The notes under the pieces: model-generated | The model's input: only the letters and a program-made list of their open reading frames with translations | Told to the model about the DNA's origin: nothing | Databases searched by the model: none | Source of the DNA: a virus | IMG/VR virus record: IMGVR_UViG_3300035698_004619 | Coordinates: 1 to 22,363 of that record | Direction: 5' to 3' (one strand) | DNA: 22,363 nt | Position numbers and translations under genes: made by a program | In this document: piece after piece, positions 1 to 5,493 of the stretch | Numbering within the stretch: position 1 is the stretch's first letter | Layout: the number at the start of each line of letters is the position of its first letter

Positions 1-578
1 ATTGTAAAGACGCAGGGTACAGTCAGAAGGAATTGGTTTACCTGGAACATCTATCTGATGTTAATTTGGAAGTGGACAGGAAAATGGACAAATGGGACAG
101 GGAAATTGATAAATCTATCAATACGGATATCTATCTTTTAAAAACCGCAGATGAAAAAATATCTGTTTTATCTGGGTTGTTAGAAGAAGCCTGGAATGCG
201 ATTAAGAGAATAAGAGAGGCCGGCGGCGGGTTCATTGAAAGGGAGATGGTATTCCTAATCTTCAAGATCGGGAGAATAGAGAAGCTCAGAAGAAGCCTTA
301 GGGCTAACCAGTGCCACCAACCAAGTCTAAAGCCAGATTACGAAAAGATAACAGATGCCGATATCGTCCGGGCGCGTGAGCATCCGATTGAGAATCTTGT
401 TGAAGTTGGGCCGGGGGGGAAAGTTAAATGTCCGTTTCACAACGATACAAGGGCTTCCGGGTATGTGAAGAACGGATATTTCTATTGTTTTGTTTGTAAC
501 GAATGGGCGGACTCAATCAAATGGCTGATGAAGGTCCAAGGGTATAAGTTTTTCGATGCGGTTAAGAAACTCCGATGA
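1..578 (+). CDS. 5'-truncated protein with C-terminal CHC2-type zinc finger
   Basis: The reading frame is open from the left edge (first full codon at base 3) and reads as plausible protein before the first possible start, TTG at 33. The AGAAGG before that TTG is only 2 bases away, so the gene probably begins outside the window. Counting from TTG 33, residues 1-90 are charged and helical. Residues 133-180 form a CHC2 zinc finger as in DnaG-type primases: CPFH (C133, H136), then CFVC (C152, C155), then the usual hydrophobic helix ending FFDAVKKL. In primases this finger helps recognise template DNA. No TOPRIM or other primase catalytic domain follows, because the gene stops right after the finger. 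It overlaps the next gene as ATGA. A DNA-binding or priming accessory role is inferred; catalytic primase activity is not supported by what is visible. Confidence 0.8.
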   Translation, partial: CKDAGYSQKELVYLEHLSDVNLEVDRKMDKWDREIDKSINTDIYLLKTADEKISVLSGLLEEAWNAIKRIREAGGGFIEREMVFLIFKIGRIEKLRRSLRANQCHQPSLKPDYEKITDADIVRAREHPIENLVEVGPGGKVKCPFHNDTRASGYVKNGYFYCFVCNEWADSIKWLMKVQGYKFFDAVKKLR

Positions 579-784
579 AATCCTGGAAATGCCGAGTCAA
601 CAAATGCGACAAGTGGAACGTAATCCATGACGGGGTGATCGCAATCGAGGAAGAACACTGGCTCCCGTCAACGAAGCAAGTTGCGCTTCGGGGCAAGGTT
701 AAGATATGCCGGGAGTGCGGGCGGCGGGTGACAGATTTGGATAATGTTAAAAAAAAGGAGGCAAGCAATGAGCAAAGTAATTGA
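575..784 (+). CDS. Small Cys-rich putative zinc-ribbon protein
   Basis: This is a 69-residue protein starting in an ATGA overlap with the upstream gene, so it is probably translationally coupled (only a weak ribosome binding site is visible). It has two cysteine pairs, CRVNKC near the N-terminus and CRECGRR near residue 48, spaced like the two knuckles of a zinc ribbon. The tail is polar and lysine-rich. Its end overlaps the start of the next gene, whose ribosome binding site lies inside it. No specific family is recognised. A zinc-binding, possibly nucleic-acid-binding, role is inferred from the cysteine pattern only. Confidence 0.65.
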   Translation: MKSWKCRVNKCDKWNVIHDGVIAIEEEHWLPSTKQVALRGKVKICRECGRRVTDLDNVKKKEASNEQSN

Positions 785-1123
785 AGTGAGTGATGAGACG
801 TTTGAAAAGATAAAAGATCAGATATCTAGCGATGAAGACAGTGAGGTCGAAAGCCTTAAATATGTGATTGTGCGAACTTATTCGGCGGGGGTGTTTTCTG
901 GTTACTTAAAAGAAAGAAACGGGAAAGAGGTTACACTGCTTAAGGCAAGGCGTTTCTGGTATTGGAATGGCGCGGCTTCGCTGTCTCAACTTGCGACGGA
1001 AGGGACAAAAAAGCCGAATGATTGTAAATTCCCTTGTGAAGTTAATCGTGTGGACCTTACTGAAGCTATCGAGATTCTGGATGTTACGAGTAGTGCTAAG
1101 GCGAACATAAAGAAGGTTCCTGT

Positions 1124-1136
<13 letters not shown>
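768..1136 (+). CDS. DUF6948-like phage protein
   Basis: The start is ATG 768, because AAGGAGG at 755-761 sits 6 bases upstream; an in-frame ATG at 744 has no such site. The 122-residue product carries YVIVRTYSAGVFSGYL, then ARRFWYWNGAASLSQLA, then CKFPCEVNRVDLTEAIEIL. I recognise this layout as the phage family annotated DUF6948, whose function is unknown to me. No membrane segment or signal peptide is visible. The stop codon lies inside the following Gly-rich gene (ATG 1124), so the two are coupled. The family call is from memory of the motif and was not searched. Confidence 0.8.
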
Positions 1137-1459
<323 letters not shown>

Positions 1460-1479
1460 CGTTAAAGAGAGGGTGGAAA

Positions 1480-1650
1480 ATGAAAACTAAAATATTTGTA
1501 ATGAATAAGACACTGTATCAGGTTTTCGGGTTGGTGATATCCCTGGCTGGCGCGGTGTTGGCGGTTGGTTGTTACGGCTGGGACTTATTTCTGTGCCTGT
1601 TTCTTCTTATGTGGGGAAACAATATCAGCTTACAGACGGGGGCAAAATGA
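1480..1650 (+). CDS. Small membrane protein with two hydrophobic segments
   Basis: This 56-residue ORF starts at ATG 1480 behind a GAGGG-type ribosome binding site (about 1468-1474). A short basic N-terminus (MKTKIFVMNK) is followed by hydrophobic stretches at about residues 14-31 and 36-46, separated by a short turn near Tyr32-Gly33-Trp34. It therefore looks like a hairpin or single-pass inner-membrane protein. The stop overlaps the next start (ATGA at 1647). Holins and superinfection proteins can look like this, but nothing specific is recognised and no endolysin gene is nearby. The function is left open. Confidence 0.6.
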   Translation: MKTKIFVMNKTLYQVFGLVISLAGAVLAVGCYGWDLFLCLFLLMWGNNISLQTGAK

Positions 1651-1853
1651 TTCAAATGACTAACGAGCTACAAGGTCGCGGGAGCATAATCAAACGGGAG
1701 AGGTCGCACGTCTGTAAGGCGGGGCATTACAAGACGAATAAGGTCGTTAAGATGGGCGCGTTGTTGTGTCATGGTGGATATGACCAACCTCCTTGCAGAT
1801 ACCTCAAGGAGTGTGCGAAAGAGAATGGGTTGAAACTCAGGAGGAAAAAATGA
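1647..1853 (+). CDS. Small basic Cys/His-containing protein
   Basis: The frame is open from further upstream (a possible start lies at 1569), but ATG 1647 forms the ATGA overlap used throughout this operon and avoids reading over the upstream membrane gene, so it is preferred. The product is 68 residues and basic, with HVCKAGHY near residue 23 and LLCHGGYDQPPCRYLKEC in the second half. The four cysteines plus nearby histidines could bind a metal. The end is lysine/arginine-rich (LKLRRKK). No family is recognised. Confidence 0.6.
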   Translation: MIQMTNELQGRGSIIKRERSHVCKAGHYKTNKVVKMGALLCHGGYDQPPCRYLKECAKENGLKLRRKK

Positions 1854-1939
1854 TGTGGTGGTTTATCTTAGGATTCATTTGTGGGGCGGTATTCATCAAG
1901 GCAGTAGATTACGTCGTCGGGATCTTATATGGGGAGTAA
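1850..1939 (+). CDS. 29-residue single-pass membrane peptide
   Basis: ATG 1850 overlaps the upstream stop, with AGGAGG at 1839-1844 at good spacing. The translation is MMWWFILGFICGAVFIKAVD followed by a short tail to a TAA at 1937. It is almost entirely hydrophobic with one lysine, as expected for one transmembrane helix. The downstream gene's ribosome binding site lies inside it. The operon position and clear binding site support expression; no function is recognised. Confidence 0.5.
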   Translation: MMWWFILGFICGAVFIKAVDYVVGILYGE

Positions 1940-1940
1940 G

Positions 1941-2333
1941 ATGAAAATCAAAATATCAGCGTTAGATGCGTTGTTCAGCAAATACATCCGGATGCGGGAC
2001 GGGTGGACCTGCCAGCGGTGCGAGACTCAATACGAACCGCCAACCAATGGACTCCATTGCGCGCATTTCCATGGTCGGCGGAAACAGAGTGTAAGATTCG
2101 AGCCTGATAATGTGTGTGCGCTCTGCTTCGGCTGTCACCAACATATGCACGAAAGCCCATACGACCATGTGGCCTTTATGAAGAAGAGGCTCGGGACCAG
2201 GCGATACAATTCCTTGACCGTCCAGGCTGAAACGATAGGGAGGCCGGACTACGAGGCAATCAAGTTATGGCTTAGGGCGATGATTAAGGGGATGGAAGAT
2301 AAGCAGAAGGGGTTCATCCTGGGGGCGCACTGA
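1941..2333 (+). CDS. NinG-like / HNH-fold zinc protein
   Basis: This is a 130-residue protein. ATG 1941 is chosen over in-frame ATG 1929 because GGGGAG at 1931-1936 lies in front of it. Visible order: DALFSKYIRMRDGWTCQRC with C24 and C27; LHCAHFHGRR with H39, C40 and H42; FEPDNVCALCFGCHQHMHE with the Asp-Asn pair and C62, C65, H66 and H70. This is the layout of the lambda NinG (Rap) group and related HNH/endonuclease VII folds, where the His and Asn residues bind the catalytic metal and the cysteines bind structural zinc. A structure-specific or recombination nuclease is the likely role. It overlaps the next gene by 1 base. Confidence 0.75.
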   Translation: MKIKISALDALFSKYIRMRDGWTCQRCETQYEPPTNGLHCAHFHGRRKQSVRFEPDNVCALCFGCHQHMHESPYDHVAFMKKRLGTRRYNSLTVQAETIGRPDYEAIKLWLRAMIKGMEDKQKGFILGAH

Positions 2334-2545
2334 TGGGCGGGTTCTACAACAAGACCGCGACCCCGCAGGACTACTGCCCGCGGTGCGAAGAGAAAACCTT
2401 ACATGGTGTCCGGGGGATCTGCCCAAAGTGTAAAACGAGATATTCTTATACTTCGACAAACCACAAACTATTCATCGATGGCGAAGTTGTCCTTGATGAA
2501 AAGGTTAAACGGGATGAATCGAAGGGAGCGAGTGAATTTCGATGA
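2333..2545 (+). CDS. Small zinc-ribbon protein
   Basis: This 70-residue protein starts at ATG 2333, sharing one base with the upstream stop, with a G-rich stretch at 2319-2325 as the binding site. The N-terminal half holds YCPRCEEKTLHG then GICPKCKTRYSY, a classic two-knuckle CxxC zinc ribbon of about 20 residues. The C-terminal half (KLFIDGEVVLDEKVKRDE) is charged and probably strand-forming. It sits directly after the NinG-like gene. No named family is assigned; nucleic-acid or protein binding is inferred from the ribbon. Confidence 0.7.
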   Translation: MGGFYNKTATPQDYCPRCEEKTLHGVRGICPKCKTRYSYTSTNHKLFIDGEVVLDEKVKRDESKGASEFR

Positions 2546-2619
2546 GTATCGCTGAAGTGAGGCCGAAACCAAATGTCCATGCTGCCAGGAGAAGGAGGAT
2601 AAGAAGTGAAAATTCATAA
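2542..2619 (+). CDS. Possible 25-residue peptide
   Basis: ATG 2542 overlaps the upstream stop as ATGA and runs 25 codons (start MSIAEVRPKPN, then an Arg-rich end) to TAA 2617. The only binding site is a weak GGGAG about 12 bases away, and the frame overlaps the next, better supported gene by 14 bases. It may only be a spacer that carries translation to the next binding site. Confidence 0.25.
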   Translation: MSIAEVRPKPNVHAARRRRIRSENS

Positions 2620-2743
2620 GACCGTAAATCTTGGAGCGATTTCATTTTGTGGTCTATTCTTAGCAGGTTTAAAGCGTTCAACTTTTTGGAAACGTGTGAC
2701 CTGTAAACGATGTTTACGCTTCAAGAAGGATAAGAAGGGATAA
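2606..2743 (+). CDS. 45-residue basic protein with CKRC motif
   Basis: The start is GTG 2606, decided by AAGGAGG at 2592-2598, which is 7 bases upstream. The translation begins MKIHKTVNLGAISFCGLFLA and later carries VTCKRCLRFKKDKKG. C15 is isolated, and C33 and C36 form a CxxC knuckle. The TAA stop shares its last base with the next ATG (2743). Similar small His-Lys-Thr-Val and CKxCL proteins are common in phage accessory regions as far as I recall. The function is unknown. Confidence 0.6.
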   Translation: MKIHKTVNLGAISFCGLFLAGLKRSTFWKRVTCKRCLRFKKDKKG

Positions 2744-3051
2744 TGGATAAACCAAAAGAAGAGGGGCAATCTAATATTGGATACCTCAATGAAAAACTGT
2801 TAAGGGCAGTGCTTAGGGGGTTTCAGCCAGAATTTATTGATGAAATTGTTCACGTTGCTAACGTCTACGAAGCCAGCCAAGCGGAGATCGCTACGCTGAA
2901 GAAGATGAACGGAGAGTTGGTGGGGGCTTTGGGCCTAGTCGATATTTATTTCCAGAGGATGTTAGCCAGTGATAATTTCATGGGGGATGAAGAACATGAA
3001 ACATGGAAAACCGTAACGACAGCCCTAGCCAAATGGAACAAAGAGAAATGA
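2743..3051 (+). CDS. Hypothetical acidic helical protein
   Basis: This 102-residue protein is mostly charged and probably all-helical, with a coiled-coil-like stretch around residues 40-60 (EASQAEIATLKKMNGELVGA). It has no cysteines, signal peptide or membrane segment. It starts one base into the upstream stop and ends as ATGA with the next gene, so it belongs to the same translationally coupled string. I do not recognise it. Confidence 0.65.
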   Translation: MDKPKEEGQSNIGYLNEKLLRAVLRGFQPEFIDEIVHVANVYEASQAEIATLKKMNGELVGALGLVDIYFQRMLASDNFMGDEEHETWKTVTTALAKWNKEK

Positions 3052-3155
3052 ACGAAATGGAAAGCCAATGGGTAACTTGTTCTGAGTGCGGGGCGACGTT
3101 CCTCGCTGAGTTTGACGGGGATACGCTTTGTCTCTGTTGCAAAGAAAAATCTTAA
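3048..3155 (+). CDS. 35-residue single zinc-ribbon peptide
   Basis: ATG 3048 overlaps the upstream stop. The product is essentially one zinc ribbon: VTCSECGATFLAEFDGD then TLCLCCKEKS, with CxxC in the first knuckle and CxCC in the second, about 15 residues apart. Only a weak AAGAG site precedes it, so translation probably depends on coupling. It is the last gene before the 161-base noncoding stretch with the structured RNA. Confidence 0.6.
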   Translation: MNEMESQWVTCSECGATFLAEFDGDTLCLCCKEKS

Positions 3156-3184
3156 TTTTGATTTGTCGTGAAAAGATGCCATTA

Positions 3185-3303
3185 GTGCATTAAGAGCTTT
3201 CATCCGGCTCTTGGTTGACCTGATGAGTCAGCCCTCGACCGGTAAGGCGGTCGAAGCGTACGAGAACGATAGATGGGGGTTCGACTCCCCTGGCCCACAA
3301 ACC
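3185..3303 (+). ncRNA. Structured RNA ending in a tRNA T-arm (tRNA-like)
   Basis: Four consecutive hairpins can be drawn. (1) 3192-3197 with 3207-3212, 6 bp and 9-base loop, resembling a D-arm. (2) 3213-3219 with 3227-3233, 7 bp and 7-base loop CTGATGA, shaped like an anticodon loop with C32, T33, GAT at 34-36 and A38. (3) 3235-3241 with 3248-3254, 7 bp, like a long variable arm. (4) 3275-3279 with 3287-3291 around TTCGACT, a canonical T-arm. GGCCCAC (3292-3298) then A3299 would be the acceptor 3' strand. Its best 5' partner, 3185-3191, has two mismatches and two G-U pairs. The D-loop lacks the usual GG, the anticodon stem is 2 bp too long, and no CCA is encoded. It may be a divergent tRNA, a tRNA mimic, or a composite that includes a tRNA 3' end. 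Confidence 0.4.
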
Positions 3304-3316
3304 TTAGGAGGGAAGA

Positions 3317-3553
3317 GTGAAGATTATATTAACCGCATTTGGTGGACGTTTAACAGGTGAGGCTTATATCAGCGAGTTAAAGCCAACGATTTATATGGCT
3401 ATGGACGTTCCCATGCCCAGGGTAATGGCTATCGAAATCGATCCTTCGATAACAACCAGCAAGAAGGCTGAATTTGAAATGATATCGCGTGTAAAATTTG
3501 ATCCAGACACAGGAAGGCCGATTCATGTTTATAGAATGGTCAGTGTATCTTAA
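3317..3553 (+). CDS. Hypothetical 78-residue protein
   Basis: The start is GTG 3317, set by AGGAGGG at 3306-3312 just upstream; translated MKIILTAFGGRLTGEAYISE. The product is a small mixed alpha/beta-looking protein with no cysteines and no membrane segment. It follows the structured RNA and is the last gene before the terminator region. I do not recognise a family. Confidence 0.65.
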   Translation: MKIILTAFGGRLTGEAYISELKPTIYMAMDVPMPRVMAIEIDPSITTSKKAEFEMISRVKFDPDTGRPIHVYRMVSVS

Positions 3554-3585
3554 AAAATAGCTTGCCCTGACACGCCAAATATACT

Positions 3586-3632
3586 AGGTTCTCCGCAATG
3601 AGGGGCCATCGCTTTCATTGCAGGGGAAACTT
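3586..3632 (+). other. Long imperfect hairpin upstream of the terminator
   Basis: TTCTCC plus GCAATGA (3589-3601) pair with TCATTGC (3615-3621) and GGGGAA (3623-3628), with a bulged A at 3622; three further pairs can form below. The loop is 13 bases (3602-3614). It lies between the last small gene and the terminator, so it could be part of a leader, a processing site or an attenuator. No known riboswitch class is recognised. A TATACT at 3580-3585 is present but has no -35 box at proper distance. Confidence 0.5.
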
Positions 3633-3639
3633 AAATGAT

Positions 3640-3670
3640 GCTCGTTACAGTATTGTGACGGGCTTTTTTT
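3640..3670 (+). terminator. Rho-independent terminator before the packaging operon
   Basis: A 10-bp stem is formed by GCTCGTTACA (3640-3649) and TGTGACGGGC (3654-3663), counting G-T pairs, with loop GTAT and then seven T. It would stop transcription coming from the small-gene block before the terminase genes, which begin 27 bases later. The structural genes therefore need their own promoter or antitermination. Confidence 0.85.
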
Positions 3671-3696
3671 ACGCCCAAGTGAGGCATTGAAAACCA

Positions 3697-4089
3697 ATGT
3701 CTACTAGAGAAAAGACATCGGGATCGTTTAAGCCTGGATGGAAGGGTGGCACAGGTGGACCGCGACCAAGCAGTGGCCGGCCCACATCGATCTTCAAAGC
3801 ATTGTGCCGAGATATTTCGGATAAAGATAAGTTGATTGAAATGCTTCGAGACATGGCGAAGGGCAAAGACTTTGAGCAACGAATCAACACTAACGGCGAA
3901 ACAGTTTCTTTTCCATGCCCTCCAAAAGATAGGCGGGACGCGGCCATTTATATTCTCAATCAGGCTTACGGCCAACCAATCCAATCGGTGACGGAGGTAA
4001 ACGATGAAGGGGAAACAAAGTTCAGGGGACGATTATCTGGTGAAGAACTTATCCGCCTTATCGCCGCGCTCGAAGGAGGGGCTTCTTAA
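3697..4089 (+). CDS. Putative terminase small subunit
   Basis: This 130-residue protein sits immediately upstream of the large terminase. The N-terminus FKPGWKGGTGGPRPSSGRPT is the basic Gly/Pro-rich segment seen at the start of many small-terminase or DUF5681-type phage proteins. It is followed by helical segments (residues about 30-60) and DRRDAAIYILNQAYGQP around residue 80, a pattern common in these proteins. The small subunit would recognise viral DNA and start packaging with the large subunit. The binding site is poor (GAGG 3681-3684, about 12 bases away). The gene overlaps the large terminase by 86 bases. The call rests on context and the N-terminal motif; no typical helix-turn-helix can be demonstrated by eye. 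Confidence 0.7.
   Translation: MSTREKTSGSFKPGWKGGTGGPRPSSGRPTSIFKALCRDISDKDKLIEMLRDMAKGKDFEQRINTNGETVSFPCPPKDRRDAAIYILNQAYGQPIQSVTEVNDEGETKFRGRLSGEELIRLIAALEGGAS
3993..3997 (+). promoter_or_regulatory. Ribosome binding site deciding the large terminase start
   Basis: GGAGG at 3993-3997 lies 6 bases before ATG 4004 and sits inside the small terminase gene. It supports the long overlap rather than a later start such as GTG 4040. Confidence 0.7.
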
Positions 4090-5485
4090 TGACTTCAAGA
4101 CCGAACTTGAATGGACTAGGAAGAATCGGCGGATCCAATTTTTCACGCCCAACGGCAAACAGGAAGAGTTTGTCAAAATCGCTCAAGACACATCCGGCCT
4201 CGTCTCTATTCTCTCATCCGCTAACGGCGTTGGCAAAACTGCCGATATTGTTAATATCTTTGGCAATCTTATTTTCGGGCCTCAAAGTGATTGGTTTGAT
4301 TCCGACCTCTTCCACAACTGGCCCTATCCTAAACGAATCCGCTATATCACAGACCCCAAACTTGTCGAAGAGATTGGTCCGTTCCATTCTGAGATCGAGA
4401 AGTGGTGGCCTAAAGGCGAATACCAAGCAAGCAAAGCCGGGAAGAATTACTTCTCGCAATACAAAGCCAACGGCTGGGTGGTGGATGTTATGACCTACGA
4501 CCAGGACGTAAGCCAATTTGAAGGCGGGAACCTGGGCCTGGTGGTATGCGATGAGCCGCCTCCTCGGGGAATCTATCACGCTTGCGTAACACGATTACGG
4601 ATGGGTGGCCTTCTGTTTGTCTTGATGACTCCATTAACCGAGGCGGCCTGGTTCTTTGAAGAGGTTGTCCCGCGTAATGAGAACCGAATCGTTTACGCTT
4701 CGATGGAAGATGCCTGTAAAGAGCATGGAGTTCGAGGCCACTTAGATCACGCTCAGATCATGAAGATGGTTGAAGAGATGGACCCAGACGAGATCGAGGC
4801 CCGCGTTTACGGGAAGGCGATGTATCTTAAAGGGCTTATCTTTAAAACCTTCGATCACAATGTCCACGTTGCCAAAGAGAACATACCCGTCCCTTGGGAC
4901 GCACAGATTTACCACATCGTTGATCCGCATGTTGATAAACCTTTCGCAATGATCTGGGGATATCCCGGCAAGGATGGAGTCTTTCGGCAGGTGGATGAAT
5001 GGCCGAATGAAGATTTTTATCGGATGCATGGCTGTAACTTCGGTGTCCCGGACTACAAGAAAATAATCTTGATGAAGGAAGAAGGCTGGAACGTCCAGAA
5101 GAGAATCATCGACCGGCACTTCGCAGACATCGAGAGCGTACAGACCCGGACCACGATTAGGCAGGAGTTCGGGAAGGTTGGGCTTCGGTTCGATCCTTCC
5201 TACAAAGCGTCCGAAGAAGTGGAGACCGGAATACTCAAGGTCCGGGCCGACCTCAGATACAACACAAAGAAGCCAATCGATTCAGCGAACCAACCAAAGT
5301 ATGTCGTTAGTCCCAACTGTAAGAATACGATCAAAGGATTTCAGCGTTGGTCGTTTGATCCTAAGACGGGGAAGATCCGCGAGGAATATAAAGATTTCAT
5401 GGATTGTGTGCGATACGGGCTTATGGATAATCCGCGTATAGCCACAGATATCCCAGACAATCAGCCTCGCAAACTATTTGGATAG
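4004..5485 (+). CDS. Terminase large subunit
   Basis: This is the 493-residue packaging motor. ATPase domain: Walker A SANGVGKT at residues 72-79 and Walker B GLVVCDEP with D183 and E184. A coupling motif candidate is LFVLMTPL near 204-211. The C-terminal nuclease (RNase H-like) domain begins near residue 300: D307 in YHIVDPHVD, D370 in RIIDRHFAD, and a C-terminal acidic pair D464/D467 in EEYKDFMDCVRYG, suitable for two-metal catalysis. The length is normal for the family. It would pump DNA through the portal and cut concatemers. The start at ATG 4004 has a strong ribosome binding site and lies 86 bases inside the small subunit gene. Confidence 0.93.
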   Translation: MKGKQSSGDDYLVKNLSALSPRSKEGLLNDFKTELEWTRKNRRIQFFTPNGKQEEFVKIAQDTSGLVSILSSANGVGKTADIVNIFGNLIFGPQSDWFDSDLFHNWPYPKRIRYITDPKLVEEIGPFHSEIEKWWPKGEYQASKAGKNYFSQYKANGWVVDVMTYDQDVSQFEGGNLGLVVCDEPPPRGIYHACVTRLRMGGLLFVLMTPLTEAAWFFEEVVPRNENRIVYASMEDACKEHGVRGHLDHAQIMKMVEEMDPDEIEARVYGKAMYLKGLIFKTFDHNVHVAKENIPVPWDAQIYHIVDPHVDKPFAMIWGYPGKDGVFRQVDEWPNEDFYRMHGCNFGVPDYKKIILMKEEGWNVQKRIIDRHFADIESVQTRTTIRQEFGKVGLRFDPSYKASEEVETGILKVRADLRYNTKKPIDSANQPKYVVSPNCKNTIKGFQRWSFDPKTGKIREEYKDFMDCVRYGLMDNPRIATDIPDNQPRKLFG

Positions 5486-5493
5486 GAGAGATT

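Noticed and set aside
1929-1940. Upstream ATG of the NinG-like gene
   Set aside because: It has no binding site, whereas ATG 1941 follows GGGGAG.
3213-3260. CTGATGAG at 3220-3227 followed by CGAAG resembles a hammerhead ribozyme core
   Set aside because: The strand between does not form a proper stem II, the GAAA is GAAG, no matching NUH cleavage site or stem I partner is found, and CTGATGA is better explained as the loop of a 7-bp hairpin.
3562-3585. Possible promoter TTGCCC ... TATACT
   Set aside because: Spacing is only 12 bases, far from the 16-18 needed, and there is no better -35 box; not called.
4089-4493. Frame starting exactly at the small terminase stop (ATG 4089)
   Set aside because: It overlaps the Walker A region of the large terminase in another frame and its translation is Ser/Leu/Thr low-quality sequence without motifs.
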